Of a stretch of DNA of 64,000 nt, positions 23,502 through 33,031 are shown piece by piece. Numbering within the stretch: position 1 is the stretch's first letter; the number at the start of each line of letters is the position of its first letter. Both the position numbers and the translations under genes were made by a program. The notes under the pieces are model-generated. The model was not told the origin of the DNA. It did not search any database and saw only the letters and a list, made by a program, of their open reading frames with translations. The DNA comes from JACNKV01 sp964422145 (GTDB taxonomy: Bacteria > Fidelibacterota > Marinisomatia > Marinisomatales > JACNKV01): assembly GCA_964422145.1 (NCBI GenBank), contig CAYQZV010000005.1, forward strand, positions 51,940 through 115,939, read 5' to 3'.

Positions 23502-24776
23502 ATGAAAATGAAAAAAAAGAACAAATGGATTTTGATCATCATCGGTGTGATCGTTATTGCAGGAATCATCGCCGCTAATTTATTACGGGACGACACCGAA
23601 TCTGTCTCAGTAGAAACGGAGAAAATATCTCGGGCTACACTCATACATAAAGTGAATGCAAGCGGGAAGATCCAGCCTGAAGTTGAGATCAAGATCAGTG
23701 CAGTCACTACCGGGTGGATCACGGATATCACTGTTGCTGAAGGCGACTCTGTAAAAGAAGGACAACACTTAATTTCTTTAGACGACAAGCAGTTGCGTTC
23801 TGATATGGAACGGTCGGAATCCATGGTGAAATCTGCACAGGCTGATCTGAAAAAACGAAGTGCCAGAAAAGATAGAACCGAAGCATTGTTCAATCAAAAA
23901 TTAGTCTCAAAACAGGAATGGGAAAACGAAGTCGCCGCTTATGAATCCTCTGTGAGCTTATTGGAACAATCTCAAGCCTCGCTGGAATCAGCGAAAGATC
24001 GGCTGCAAAAGACAAGATTAACAGCACCCCAAGACGGAATAGTTACTAAAATTTATAAAGAAAAAGGGGAGATGGCTCTTGGGTCAACTTTCCAAGCGCA
24101 GTTATTGATGACGGTCGCAGATCTCTCGAAAATGGAAGTCGAGGTGGATGTGAATGAAAATGACGTTGTATCCGTTTCGATCGGGGATACTGCTGAAGTT
24201 GAGATTGATGCTTTTCAGGATACTGTTTTTACCGGAGTCGTCAGTGAAATAGCACATGTGGCTGAAACTCAAAACATGGGAAGTCAGGAACAAGTGACAA
24301 ATTTCAAAGTCAAAGTTCGTTTATTGAACGCCCCTGATAAGATCCGTCCGGGGATGAGTGCCACAACCAACATCATCACAGATGTTCGCAAGGACGTTCT
24401 TGCCGTGCCAATTCAATGCCTGACCGTTCGCCCGGAAGGTTCGGATAAATTTGTCGCTAAAAAAGAAAAGCGATGGAAGAAAAAAGGCCGTAGAAATGAA
24501 AGACCGAACAAAAGGGATAAACAGTTTTCCAAGGACATGATGGAAGTGGTTTTTGTTGTGTCTGATACCATAGCGGATCAGCCGAAACAGAGAAAGAAAA
24601 ATCAAAAATATGCGTTGATAAAACCCATCGAATTCGGGATCACAAGCGATACGCATTACGAAGTCCTGAGCGGATTATCTGAAGGGGATGAAGTCATTAC
24701 CGGAAGTTATAAAGCCATCAGCCGCGAGTTGAAACACGGTACCGTCGTTCAACTCAACGAAGGGCGCTCTTTTTAA
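23502..24776 (+). CDS. Periplasmic membrane-fusion protein (HlyD/MacA type)
   Basis: This 424-residue adaptor links the inner-membrane ABC complex to the TolC-like duct. It has an N-terminal membrane anchor (about 8-27, W-I-L-I-I-I-G-V-I-V-I-A-G), lipoyl halves (G-K-I-Q-P-E-V-E-I-K and K-T-R-L-T-A-P-Q-D-G-I-V), a coiled-coil hairpin between them and a barrel domain (E-V-D-V-N-E-N-D-V). An unusual insertion near residues 316-345 is extremely Lys/Arg-rich (KKEKRWKKKGRRNERPNKRD). It sits in the membrane-proximal part and is not typical of MacA. Confidence 0.92.
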   Translation: MKMKKKNKWILIIIGVIVIAGIIAANLLRDDTESVSVETEKISRATLIHKVNASGKIQPEVEIKISAVTTGWITDITVAEGDSVKEGQHLISLDDKQLRSDMERSESMVKSAQADLKKRSARKDRTEALFNQKLVSKQEWENEVAAYESSVSLLEQSQASLESAKDRLQKTRLTAPQDGIVTKIYKEKGEMALGSTFQAQLLMTVADLSKMEVEVDVNENDVVSVSIGDTAEVEIDAFQDTVFTGVVSEIAHVAETQNMGSQEQVTNFKVKVRLLNAPDKIRPGMSATTNIITDVRKDVLAVPIQCLTVRPEGSDKFVAKKEKRWKKKGRRNERPNKRDKQFSKDMMEVVFVVSDTIADQPKQRKKNQKYALIKPIEFGITSDTHYEVLSGLSEGDEVITGSYKAISRELKHGTVVQLNEGRSF

Positions 24777-24779
24777 CCC

Positions 24780-25481
24780 ATGACGAAAAGCACCATGTCT
24801 AAGTTAATCTCCTTAAAAAATATCCAAAAGATCTACACGGTCGGACTCGAAAAAGTCCATGCGCTTGACGGTGTGGATCTAGACATACAACACAATGAAT
24901 ACATTTCGATTATGGGCCCTTCCGGATCGGGGAAATCAACTCTGATGAATATGATCGGATGTTTGGATACACCGACATCCGGGACCTATCAGTTTGAAGG
25001 GGAATTAGTCCATGAGATGAATGACAATCAATTGGCTTCTATTCGAAACCGGAAGATCGGGTTTGTGTTTCAGACCTTCAATCTGCTTCCGAAGTTAACC
25101 GCCCTGCATAATGTGGAACTTCCGCTGATCTATGCCAATGTTTACCGCAAAGAACGGTTAAGCCGTGCGGAGAAGGCACTGGAAAAAGTAGGACTTCAAG
25201 ACCGCATGCACCATCGCCCGAATGAAATGTCAGGCGGGCAGCGTCAGCGGGTTGCCATTGCCCGAGCTTTAGTAACCGATCCAGCGATCATTCTAGCGGA
25301 TGAACCAACCGGAAACCTGGATTCAAAAAGCGGAGATGAGATCATGACGGTAATGGACTCACTTTATGATGCGGGGAATACAATAATTTTGGTTACCCAT
25401 GAAGAGTATATCGCAAAGCATGCGCATCGAACCATTCATCTGTTTGACGGAAAAATCAGCAAAGATACCCATAGTTCATGA
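24780..25481 (+). CDS. MacB/LolD-type ABC transporter ATP-binding protein
   Basis: This 233-residue ATPase has Walker A G-P-S-G-S-G-K-S-T, Q-loop F-V-F-Q-T-F-N-L, signature M-S-G-G-Q-R-Q-R-V-A, Walker B I-I-L-A-D-E-P-T-G-N-L-D and the H-loop V-T-H-E. It belongs to the family that powers MacB-like mechanotransmission pumps. Unlike E. coli MacB, the ATPase and permease are separate genes. ATG 24795 (Met6) is an alternative start. The stop overlaps the permease start by four bases. Confidence 0.95.
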   Translation: MTKSTMSKLISLKNIQKIYTVGLEKVHALDGVDLDIQHNEYISIMGPSGSGKSTLMNMIGCLDTPTSGTYQFEGELVHEMNDNQLASIRNRKIGFVFQTFNLLPKLTALHNVELPLIYANVYRKERLSRAEKALEKVGLQDRMHHRPNEMSGGQRQRVAIARALVTDPAIILADEPTGNLDSKSGDEIMTVMDSLYDAGNTIILVTHEEYIAKHAHRTIHLFDGKISKDTHSS

Positions 25482-26695
25482 TCCGTCTATTCTTCGAAAA
25501 CCTGCACATCGCATTTTCTGCTATCATGAGTGGAAAAGTCCGTGCCCTGCTTACTGCATTGGGAATCGTGATCGGAATTACATCCGTTACGTTGATGGGT
25601 ACGCTCATTTCCGGGTTGGATCAATCCTTTGAAAAAAGCATGGCGTTTTTGGGCAGGGATGTGTTGTTCCTCGGTCGATTTGAATGGTTCGGAGATCAGG
25701 AATGGTGGGAAGTGCGGAATCGTCCGAAATTCAAAGTGGAATACGCAGAACAATTAAGATCTCAGGCAAAACGGGTGGTTGCTGTTGCTCCGGTGATGGA
25801 ACGAGGGCTGGATGTCAGTCGGGGCGAACAAAGTGTCGTTGGGATACGTGTCTTTGGAACGACACCGGATTATTTGCAAACCACCACGATCAATATAGAA
25901 CACGGGAGATTTCTTACCGAAGGGGAAGTCCGTTCAGGGTCGCGTAATGTCGTGATCGGGAAAGATGTCGCTGACGGGCTATTTAGTGTCGGAGAAGACC
26001 CTATTGGCAAACATATCATGTTAGGACCTCATCGGTTTAACGTTGTGGGTGTCGTTGAAAGGCAGGGGAAATTCCTTGGCTTATTTAGTTTTGACAGCAA
26101 TGTCGTCATTCCGATCGGAACATATCAGCGTTTGTTCGCAAGGCGAGGGTGGATGCGGATGAATGTCAAGGTGGACGGAACACAGGTGGATGAAGCAGAA
26201 GACGAAGTCAGAGGTGTTATGAGACGGCTTCGGGGTTTGCATCCGTTGGAGGAAGATGACTTTGCTATCAACCGGCAGGAAGCTTTTCGTCAGCAGTATA
26301 ATATGATCAAAATGGCGATTGGAGGAACAGGAATTTTCATTACCATTTTATCCTTGATCGTCGGCGGGATCGGAATCATGAATATTATGTTCGTTTCCGT
26401 GAAAGAGAGAACGCGCGAGATCGGTGTACGTAAAGCCATCGGAGCGACCCGAAATATGATCCTAACCCAATTTTTAATGGAAGCGGTCATGATCTGTTTA
26501 ACCGGCGGAATTATCGGAATGGGCATTGCATGGGGCGCGAGTCTTTTGGTCGATAAATTCATTCCGTCATCGATGCCTGTTTGGCTGGCGATTTTATCGG
26601 TGTCGTTGAGTATTATCGTGGGCGTGATCGCTGGATTGATTCCGTCCTACAAAGCCGCCAATATGGATTCGATTGAGGCTTTGCGTTATGAGTAA
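25478..26695 (+). CDS. MacB-like ABC permease, subunit 1
   Basis: This 405-residue FtsX/MacB-type permease has one N-terminal helix (A-L-L-T-A-L-G-I-V-I-G-I-T-S-V), a large periplasmic domain (about 50-270) and three C-terminal helices with the family motif I-G-I-M-N-I-M-F-V-S-V-K-E-R-T-R-E-I-G-V-R-K-A-I-G-A. It pairs with the ATPase gene just upstream and probably with the second permease, whose start overlaps its stop. Confidence 0.93.
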   Translation: MIRLFFENLHIAFSAIMSGKVRALLTALGIVIGITSVTLMGTLISGLDQSFEKSMAFLGRDVLFLGRFEWFGDQEWWEVRNRPKFKVEYAEQLRSQAKRVVAVAPVMERGLDVSRGEQSVVGIRVFGTTPDYLQTTTINIEHGRFLTEGEVRSGSRNVVIGKDVADGLFSVGEDPIGKHIMLGPHRFNVVGVVERQGKFLGLFSFDSNVVIPIGTYQRLFARRGWMRMNVKVDGTQVDEAEDEVRGVMRRLRGLHPLEEDDFAINRQEAFRQQYNMIKMAIGGTGIFITILSLIVGGIGIMNIMFVSVKERTREIGVRKAIGATRNMILTQFLMEAVMICLTGGIIGMGIAWGASLLVDKFIPSSMPVWLAILSVSLSIIVGVIAGLIPSYKAANMDSIEALRYE

Positions 26696-27980
26696 GGCTG
26701 TGTCACAAAACGGTGATTATCCGATGAAGCAAAAAAAGAGTCATTTAAAGAACACGATCAAAGAAAGTTTCCGGATGGCGCTGAGTGCAATCCGGGCGAA
26801 TAAACTGCGGTCAATTTTGACGCTGCTTGGAATTTCGATCGGTGTTTTTTCGGTCATTGGTGTGATGACAGCCATCCGAACCTTAGAGTCATCTGTGGAA
26901 TCCGGATTGAATGTGTTTGGAACGAATACATTTACGGTTCAAAAATATCCTGCTATTCGGATGGGTGGTCCCCATCAACGTAAATACCGTAATCGAATGA
27001 ACATTGATTATCTTCAATATGAAGCGTTAAAACGACGTGCAAAATTACCCATTTCTATCAGCTCGTCTGCATCACGATCAGGGATTCGCGTTACATATCG
27101 CGATAATGCGGCAAAGAAAAATGTTGTTGTATCCGGCGGAGATGAAGGATCATTGCGGTTGTTCAATACATTGATCGGTGACGGTCGGAATGTTACTCAG
27201 CAAGATGTCGAATTCTCGCGGCGCGTTGCTGTGCTGGGCGCGGATGCGATGGATCAGCTTTTTCCGTTTGAGGACCCGATCGGGAAAAAGATTTTGATTA
27301 AAGGGGAAGGTTTCACCGTGATCGGTGTTGCAGAAAAAAAAGGAGAAATGTTCGGGCAAAGTCAGGATAATTATGTGCTGATCCCGATCACATCTTTTTT
27401 ACAACGATTTGCACGCCGATGGACATCTCTGAACCTGACGATTGAAGCCGCATCTGAAGAATTGTATGAAAAAACGATGGATGAAACCATCGGGTTAATG
27501 CGCACCATCCGAAAGGTCGCCCCCGAGGAAGAGAATGATTTTGAAGTGATCTCCAATGCGGAGTTGATTGATACATTTTCTCAGTTTACCGGCGGAATTA
27601 AAATATTTGCATTCACGGTGAGTGTGATCGCCCTCCTCGTTGCGGGGATCGGTATCATGAACATCATGCTGGTTTCGGTGACCGAGCGGATTAAAGAAAT
27701 CGGCATTCGGAAAGCTATCGGCGCAACACGGCAGGATATCATGATTCAGTTTTTGTCGGAAGCCGTTTTCCTCAGCGAGTTCGGCGGAATTGTGGGTGTG
27801 ATCTTAGGTGTTGTCGGCGGAAATATGGTTGCAATGATATTTAAAATCCCGGCTGTTATTCCGCTGGATTGGGCGTTGATCGGTTTGGTGGTCTGCTCTC
27901 TGATCGGGATCGGATTCGGGATTTATCCGGCATGGAAAGCCGCGAAACTGGATCCCATCGAATCACTTCGATTTGAATAA
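26688..27980 (+). CDS. MacB-like ABC permease, subunit 2
   Basis: This second FtsX/MacB-type permease has the same topology as its neighbour: R-S-I-L-T-L-L-G-I-S-I-G-V-F-S-V at the N-terminus, a periplasmic domain, then I-G-I-M-N-I-M-L-V-S-V-T-E-R-I-K-E-I-G-I-R-K-A-I-G-A. The two are clearly homologous but well diverged, suggesting a heterodimeric pump. The ATG at 26688 overlaps the previous gene; the ATG at 26724, nearer the conserved region, is also possible. The gene converges with the M1 peptidase gene, nine bases away. Confidence 0.92.
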   Translation: MSKAVSQNGDYPMKQKKSHLKNTIKESFRMALSAIRANKLRSILTLLGISIGVFSVIGVMTAIRTLESSVESGLNVFGTNTFTVQKYPAIRMGGPHQRKYRNRMNIDYLQYEALKRRAKLPISISSSASRSGIRVTYRDNAAKKNVVVSGGDEGSLRLFNTLIGDGRNVTQQDVEFSRRVAVLGADAMDQLFPFEDPIGKKILIKGEGFTVIGVAEKKGEMFGQSQDNYVLIPITSFLQRFARRWTSLNLTIEAASEELYEKTMDETIGLMRTIRKVAPEEENDFEVISNAELIDTFSQFTGGIKIFAFTVSVIALLVAGIGIMNIMLVSVTERIKEIGIRKAIGATRQDIMIQFLSEAVFLSEFGGIVGVILGVVGGNMVAMIFKIPAVIPLDWALIGLVVCSLIGIGFGIYPAWKAAKLDPIESLRFE

Positions 27981-27988
27981 ATACTGTC

Positions 27989-29671
27989 TTATTTAGCAGA
28001 CTCTTTCAGCAGTAAGAATTCCCAATCCTTAATTTGAATTGTTGCGTGCTTCGGAATGTCGAGTGTTTGAAATTCAAATGTCGGCAAAAGTCGTATTTCT
28101 TTTCGATTAACTAAAATATCGACCGGCATATCAAAATCAGACCTGACGTTTGTCCAACGATACTCAAATGCGGTGTCTGTTTGTTTAAATTCGAGAGTGG
28201 GCAGTCTGCGGTCAAACAGATATTGACGGAAAAATGGCTCGTAATTTGAACCGGTTTTTTCATTTACAAATGCGATCACATCTTCTGTGCTGATGATCGA
28301 ATGTCTGTTCTCAACAGCCAGCGATTTAATCAGATCAAAAAACAACGGATCATCATCGATCACATGTCTTAGTGTGTGCAGTATCCAAGCACCTTTATTG
28401 TATGCGTCTTCAAATCCCCAAAAATATTCACTCCGCGGACCAACGATCGCTCTTCGGTTTCGAATATATTTCCGTTTATCAAGCATATAATCAATGCTGA
28501 GATCATAATCCCAACGATCTTCGATATAGAGAGCTTCGCAGTACGTGGCAAATCCTTCATGGATCCACACATCCGCTCCGTCATCTGCGGTGACACTGTT
28601 TCCCCACCATTCGTGGAAAGTTTCATGCAGTGTGATATAGTCCAAACTTCCGTACATAGTACGAACCGAATTATCATAAATTTTAAACTGATTCCCGTAT
28701 GCTACAGCGGATTGATGTTCCATCCCAAGATACGGTGTTTCAACCAATTTGAATCCATCATCCCAAAATGGATACTCTCCAAACAATTTCTCCATAAATC
28801 GGATGACGTCCCGCGCTTCTTTCAGATGCTCGGTTGCGACATCCTTGTTATAATCAACCACCCAGTAACTCATTGGCTGAACGTGTCCGAGGGAATGAAC
28901 CGTATCTTGAATTTCAACATAATGACCGATATTAAACGTCACATTGTAATTGTTGATCGGGTTAGACACAAACCAATGCCAGGTTTTTTTGTTATCGTGT
29001 GATTCAACCTTGCGCAGAGTGCCGTTCATCACGCAAACCAGGGATGAATCCACCGTCAAATTCAAAGCCATACTGTCCGGTTCTTCTGTTGGGTGATCTT
29101 TGTTTGGCCACCAGAGACTGGCACCGTCTCCTTCACAGGCAACACCCCAAAACGGGCGACCGGATTTATCGGTATCAATCACCACACCGCCGTCCCATGG
29201 AGGGCGTTTTGCTACGAGCGGTTTTCCGCGGTAATTGACTCGAAAGTGAAAACGACCATCTTTGGAAATGAGAGGGAAGTTGACAAATATTGCATCTTCT
29301 TTTCGATCCCAACTTAGGTTTTTGTCATTAAAAACGATGGACGTGATCGACATATTTTTTGCCAAATCAAATTGCAGGATTTCAACATCATTGACGGTGG
29401 ATGCATGAATATCCACATACCCGTCAATGAGCAATTCAGTGTTTTCCTGTTCGATCGAAATGTTCAGATCATAATAATGCACATCATAGCAAGTTCTCAA
29501 TGGAGTTAATTCCCCGATGAGTCGATTTCGCTCCGTCAGTTTTGGATACTCAGCCGCTTCTTCGGGAAGTACCATTTTTGATCGCCCAAACATCGGATGC
29601 ATCGGCATCCGAGAGCAGCCGGTTATCAGCAGAGCAAGCAAGAATAGAATGATTGTTTTATTATGATTCAT
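27989..29671 (-). CDS. M1-family metallopeptidase lipoprotein
   Basis: This 560-residue zinc aminopeptidase-like protein has a lipoprotein signal (L-L-I-T-G-C). The M1 fold shows in an N-terminal beta domain, the G-M-E-H-Q-S-A exopeptidase-like motif (in place of GxMEN) and the zinc site H-E-T-F-H-E-W-W-G with the third ligand Glu in W-I-H-E-G-F-A-T-Y. It is probably anchored in the outer membrane or periplasm and trims peptides. The ATG at 29671 is preferred because GAGG lies five bases upstream; the frame opens at a TTG three bases earlier. It is transcribed away from the selenoprotein-like gene. Confidence 0.92.
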   Translation of the reverse strand: MNHNKTIILFLLALLITGCSRMPMHPMFGRSKMVLPEEAAEYPKLTERNRLIGELTPLRTCYDVHYYDLNISIEQENTELLIDGYVDIHASTVNDVEILQFDLAKNMSITSIVFNDKNLSWDRKEDAIFVNFPLISKDGRFHFRVNYRGKPLVAKRPPWDGGVVIDTDKSGRPFWGVACEGDGASLWWPNKDHPTEEPDSMALNLTVDSSLVCVMNGTLRKVESHDNKKTWHWFVSNPINNYNVTFNIGHYVEIQDTVHSLGHVQPMSYWVVDYNKDVATEHLKEARDVIRFMEKLFGEYPFWDDGFKLVETPYLGMEHQSAVAYGNQFKIYDNSVRTMYGSLDYITLHETFHEWWGNSVTADDGADVWIHEGFATYCEALYIEDRWDYDLSIDYMLDKRKYIRNRRAIVGPRSEYFWGFEDAYNKGAWILHTLRHVIDDDPLFFDLIKSLAVENRHSIISTEDVIAFVNEKTGSNYEPFFRQYLFDRRLPTLEFKQTDTAFEYRWTNVRSDFDMPVDILVNRKEIRLLPTFEFQTLDIPKHATIQIKDWEFLLLKESAK

Positions 29672-29826
29672 CAAAACCTCATTAAATATAGAATTTTACA
29701 ATCTGATTAAAACAATTTACGACAAAATATCCGATGTTCTTCACAGACTTTTTCAATCGGAACATTTCATATTGAATTCCGTTTTTATAATCACGAACTT
29801 TACGATTACATATGAAAGGGAAATAC

Positions 29827-30861
29827 ATGAAATCTCGAATTATCTCCGTTTTTACTGTTTTGTTTTTAATTGGCTGCGGAGCGAACGATCAGTATCCGTG
29901 GCTGGAGAATACGCTTTACAAGGATGCGCTGAGCCAAGCGAACGGTAAAATGCTTTTATTGGATTTTGAAACCGAATGGTGAAGCTGGTGTGATCGACTG
30001 GATGTCGATACCTACTCACAAAAAGATATACAAACCTTTGCACAGAAAAATTTAGTCAGCTTAAAGATTGACGCTGAAAAAGGGGAAGGCATCGAATTAG
30101 CTGAACACTTCAAGATCAGCGGATTTCCCACCATTGTATTTACCGATTCCGACGGGAACGAAATTGATCGGATCGTCGGTTACAGGCCGCCGGACATCTT
30201 TTTAAACGAATTAAAACGAATTAAAAACGGGGAGAATACACTTCCTTCATTGATTCAGTTAGCAAAAAATGACCCTGAAAATTTCTCCGTCGTTTATCAA
30301 TTGGCGTTGAAATATGAATCTATGGGGAAAACGGATTTAGCCGAAGAAACTGCTCAATCTATTGTAGATGCTAACATCGACTCTGCGGGAATGGCCGCCT
30401 TTAAAGTTTTGTTATATTCATCATTGGAGAGTCAGGATCCGTCTCCATTGATCGTATACGCTGATAAAAATCCGGGGAATGAAAATGCAAAGACCGCATT
30501 AAAAAATGCGATGTCACTTGTTCGAAGGGCGAAAGATAATCCTCAGCTGGAAGCCGATCTGTTTGTCAGATATATCGGTTTATACGATAATCCTGACCCG
30601 GGTATGTTGAATGGATTCGCCTGGCGCATGAGCGAATTGGCGTTGAATCTGGATTTGGCGCTGGATAAAGTAACGATTGCCGTTGATCAGGAATCCGATG
30701 ACGAACGAAAACATATGTATATCGACACCAAAGCTGAAGTGTTATGGAAATTAGGCAAGACGGATGAAGCCTTAGTCGAGATTGAAAAATGTATTCAGTT
30801 CAACCCGGAAGATTCCTATTACCAAAAGCAGAAAGATAAATTCGTCGGAGAAGAAAAGTAG
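29827..30861 (+). CDS. Thioredoxin-fold lipoprotein with in-frame TGA at the active site; candidate selenoprotein (UxxC)
   Basis: An ATG at 29827, with AAAGGG six bases upstream, opens a frame that meets TGA at 29980-29982 and then stays open for 292 more codons to the stop at 30859-30861 (344 residues if read through). The N-terminus is a lipoprotein signal (F-L-I-G-C, Cys17). Residues 43-110 are thioredoxin-like: L-L-L-D-F-E-T-E-W, then the TGA, S-W-C, and later the cis-Pro motif G-F-P-T (Pro101). The TGA is exactly where the first Cys of the W-C-x-x-C motif should be, giving U52-S-W-C55. A SECIS-like hairpin follows. From about 140 on, helical TPR-like repeats continue to the end. No ATG lies in this frame between the TGA and the end of the thioredoxin domain, so independent initiation is unlikely. 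A nonsense mutation or base error is the alternative. Confidence 0.8.
29987..30012 (+). promoter_or_regulatory. Candidate bacterial SECIS hairpin
   Basis: ATCGAC (29993-29998) and GTCGAT (30004-30009) pair perfectly around a five-base loop TGGAT. After a three-base 5' bulge, the stem continues with GGT/ACC (29987-29989 with 30010-30012). Sixteen bases separate the TGA from the loop, and G is the second loop base. Bacterial SECIS elements are described as a hairpin just after UGA, with the apical loop 16-37 bases downstream and a G among its first two bases, so the geometry fits. SelB binding is inferred. Confidence 0.68.
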
Positions 30862-30878
30862 TAAAATCCTTGGTTTAA

Positions 30879-31643
30879 CTATTCAATATCTTTCACACAT
30901 CTGAATCCGACCATCGTTGAGGATTCAGGAAATTTTGCAGCCCTTACATACGTTTTTGTCGGAGGTGACCAAAAACTGCCGCCGCGAATAATTCGCAAGG
31001 TATATTCATCATAATTGACCCAAACCGGAGTGTCATTGGAATCCGGGTATTCCGGATAAAAATCACCAATCCATTCATAAACATTTCCTCCCATATCATA
31101 GATACCCAATCCATTCGGTTTTTTACTTCCTACATAATATGAGTATCCAACACTATTCATTTCATGGCGGATGAAGTCATCTACTTCACCTCTAAGATTT
31201 GTACCAGGGAACAATATTTCCTTTCCGCCTTCTCGAGCAGCGAATTCCCATTCCACTTCGGTTGGCAAGCGACCGTTATAGCACTCACAGAACGCTTTAG
31301 CTTCATCCCATGAAATATTAACTACCGCTCGATCCTCTCTGCCAAATCCCTCATCATCAGGTTTGGGTAGATTCATCAAGTCAGCGTAGCTATCATATTG
31401 AGCATATGTAATTTCGTATGTATTTATATAAAAAGATGGAAGTGTTACATTGTGTAGAGGGATGGCATCTTTATTAGAATTGTTTTCAAAATCGCCCATT
31501 TCGAATGTCCCGCCGGGAACAAGAGTCCAATGCAATTCTGGTAAATGTCGAGAGACTTGAATATGATTGAGAATAGTGCAGCTGGGAAGAAATAAGCTAA
31601 CTAATATAACAACAAGAGTGATGAATTGGTTTGTTTTCTTCAT
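30879..31643 (-). CDS. Lipoprotein with formylglycine-generating-enzyme (SUMF1) domain
   Basis: This 254-residue lipoprotein (L-F-L-P-S-C, Cys22) has an FGE/SUMF1-type domain covering the rest: V-P-G-G-T-F-E-M-G-D near 42, Y-E-I-T-Y-A-Q-Y-D-S-Y, V-N-I-S-W-D-E-A-K-A-F-C, R-L-P-T-E-V-E-W-E-F-A-A-R, M-G-G-N-V-Y-E-W and the C-terminal R-G-G-S-F-W and G-F-R-C. Many proteins with this fold are not sulfatase activators. I do not see the redox cysteine pair of true FGEs, so a binding or structural role is as likely. Confidence 0.85.
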   Translation of the reverse strand: MKKTNQFITLVVILVSLFLPSCTILNHIQVSRHLPELHWTLVPGGTFEMGDFENNSNKDAIPLHNVTLPSFYINTYEITYAQYDSYADLMNLPKPDDEGFGREDRAVVNISWDEAKAFCECYNGRLPTEVEWEFAAREGGKEILFPGTNLRGEVDDFIRHEMNSVGYSYYVGSKKPNGLGIYDMGGNVYEWIGDFYPEYPDSNDTPVWVNYDEYTLRIIRGGSFWSPPTKTYVRAAKFPESSTMVGFRCVKDIE

Positions 31644-31669
31644 TTTTCAAATAATAAAACAATATTATA

Positions 31670-32959
31670 TTATTCAAACATACGATAATGCCACTCAATA
31701 TTGTTTTCACGACTTAAACGATAGCTTTTTGTATAATTTAAATAGTTAATCATAACTTCGTCACTAATTGTCCCATTCCTAGCCGCAGGACTCTTAATAA
31801 GAGTTTTTATTTTTGAAATATTATGTTCATTAATGCAGTTTTTTATCCATTGAACATTTTTCATTTTTGGAAAAGGTACAAGAAAGATATAACCATCGCA
31901 AAAGTCTGATAGAGTAAAATCGTCATATCCATATTTAAAATAGGACGAATCACCTTTTAAATATTCAAACGGAGAGTTGATAACATCAAATCCAACCGGG
32001 TATTTTTGAGTTTTCATCAGTGCATCGATTACACCATCAACTGGATAAACATATTGTTCATTCCATCCTTTTGCGTTAGGCCAAAGTCCATGAAGATAAA
32101 TAGTGAATGCTTTATCCCCAATTGTGTTATAAACAAGATTTCCCATTCTTTCTTTATTTAGTTCAATTATTTCTTTAGGAGGATTACCTGCTATATATCT
32201 TTTTGGTTGAAAATATTTGGTAAACGTATGATTGGAACCGGCAAATATGAGTCCTTTTTCGTTTTTTTCAATTAGTTCGTCGATAATAGTTTCTGCCATT
32301 GCATAATCAAGTCCTTTACCCCAAACCTTTTTTCTTATATCTGGATTATTTAAATCCTCCTCAGTTTTTACATGGGACCAATCCACAGACCCGTTTAAAC
32401 CTATTAATCTGAATTTTCTGGCAGAATTTGGGAGTTGGCTGTTTAATTCCCAGACGGTTTTAATAATATCCAGATATTCACGATAACCCCACGTTCGATT
32501 TTCTGCCATAATTATCTTAGATAGTTCATCATAATAATTTTCAGCATAAATAACTGAATCGATTAAATCTTGATCCTCTCGGTTAGCAAATTCAATTCCT
32601 AAATTATAAATACCATTTTCATATAATTCTGGAATTATCCTGTGAATTAACTCGACATTTTGTTTGATATAATGCGCTTCTCCTAAGAATACAATATCAT
32701 AATTAGTAAACTTACTGATAATATATTCTTCAGGAGTTTGATAATATGTGTCAAGATGAGATGAAAGTTCAGTATATAAAGAATCATTCAATATTGGAAG
32801 AGGAATTTTTTCATCGTTGAATAAAGCATCTACTCGTTGACTCGTGTTCTCTATAGATATCAGTGAACGATACCATACATTTTTAAGCACAGCCGAATTT
32901 GATGTACAGCCTGAAAATATGAAGATAGAAAGCATTGTTGATAATACTATTTTCCACAT
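31670..32959 (-). CDS. ChaN/erythromycin-esterase-like lipoprotein
   Basis: This 429-residue lipoprotein has the signal F-I-F-S-G-C (Cys18). The segment I-V-F-L-G-E-A-H-Y-I-K-Q-N-V-E-L (about 89-104), with G-E-x-H, and later I-G-L-N-G and F-A-G-S-N-H-T-F (about 240) match the ChaN/EreA-like superfamily, in which the Glu and His residues form a metal or catalytic site. The substrate cannot be told from sequence. AGAGGA precedes the start. The gene is AT-rich compared with core genes in the window. Confidence 0.65.
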   Translation of the reverse strand: MWKIVLSTMLSIFIFSGCTSNSAVLKNVWYRSLISIENTSQRVDALFNDEKIPLPILNDSLYTELSSHLDTYYQTPEEYIISKFTNYDIVFLGEAHYIKQNVELIHRIIPELYENGIYNLGIEFANREDQDLIDSVIYAENYYDELSKIIMAENRTWGYREYLDIIKTVWELNSQLPNSARKFRLIGLNGSVDWSHVKTEEDLNNPDIRKKVWGKGLDYAMAETIIDELIEKNEKGLIFAGSNHTFTKYFQPKRYIAGNPPKEIIELNKERMGNLVYNTIGDKAFTIYLHGLWPNAKGWNEQYVYPVDGVIDALMKTQKYPVGFDVINSPFEYLKGDSSYFKYGYDDFTLSDFCDGYIFLVPFPKMKNVQWIKNCINEHNISKIKTLIKSPAARNGTISDEVMINYLNYTKSYRLSRENNIEWHYRMFE

Positions 32960-33031
32960 AATAACATCCTCTTATTTAATTAATACATTTAGTTGCTATT
33001 CTCTAGTGTATTATCGAGTAGAGTCACCTGT

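Noticed and set aside
28376..29002. A 208-codon plus-strand frame inside the M1 peptidase gene
   Set aside because: It is antisense to a coding region with intact zinc motifs; composition is that of a shadow frame.
30250..30861. Treating the 203-codon frame as a complete gene starting at TTG 30250
   Set aside because: No ribosome binding site, and it leaves out the in-frame thioredoxin domain immediately upstream; better read as the second part of the gene starting at 29827.
29827..30861. Calling the TGA-containing gene a simple pseudogene
   Set aside because: The only lesion is at the exact redox-active Cys position and a SECIS-like hairpin follows; the rest of the frame is intact. A sequencing error or recent mutation remains possible.
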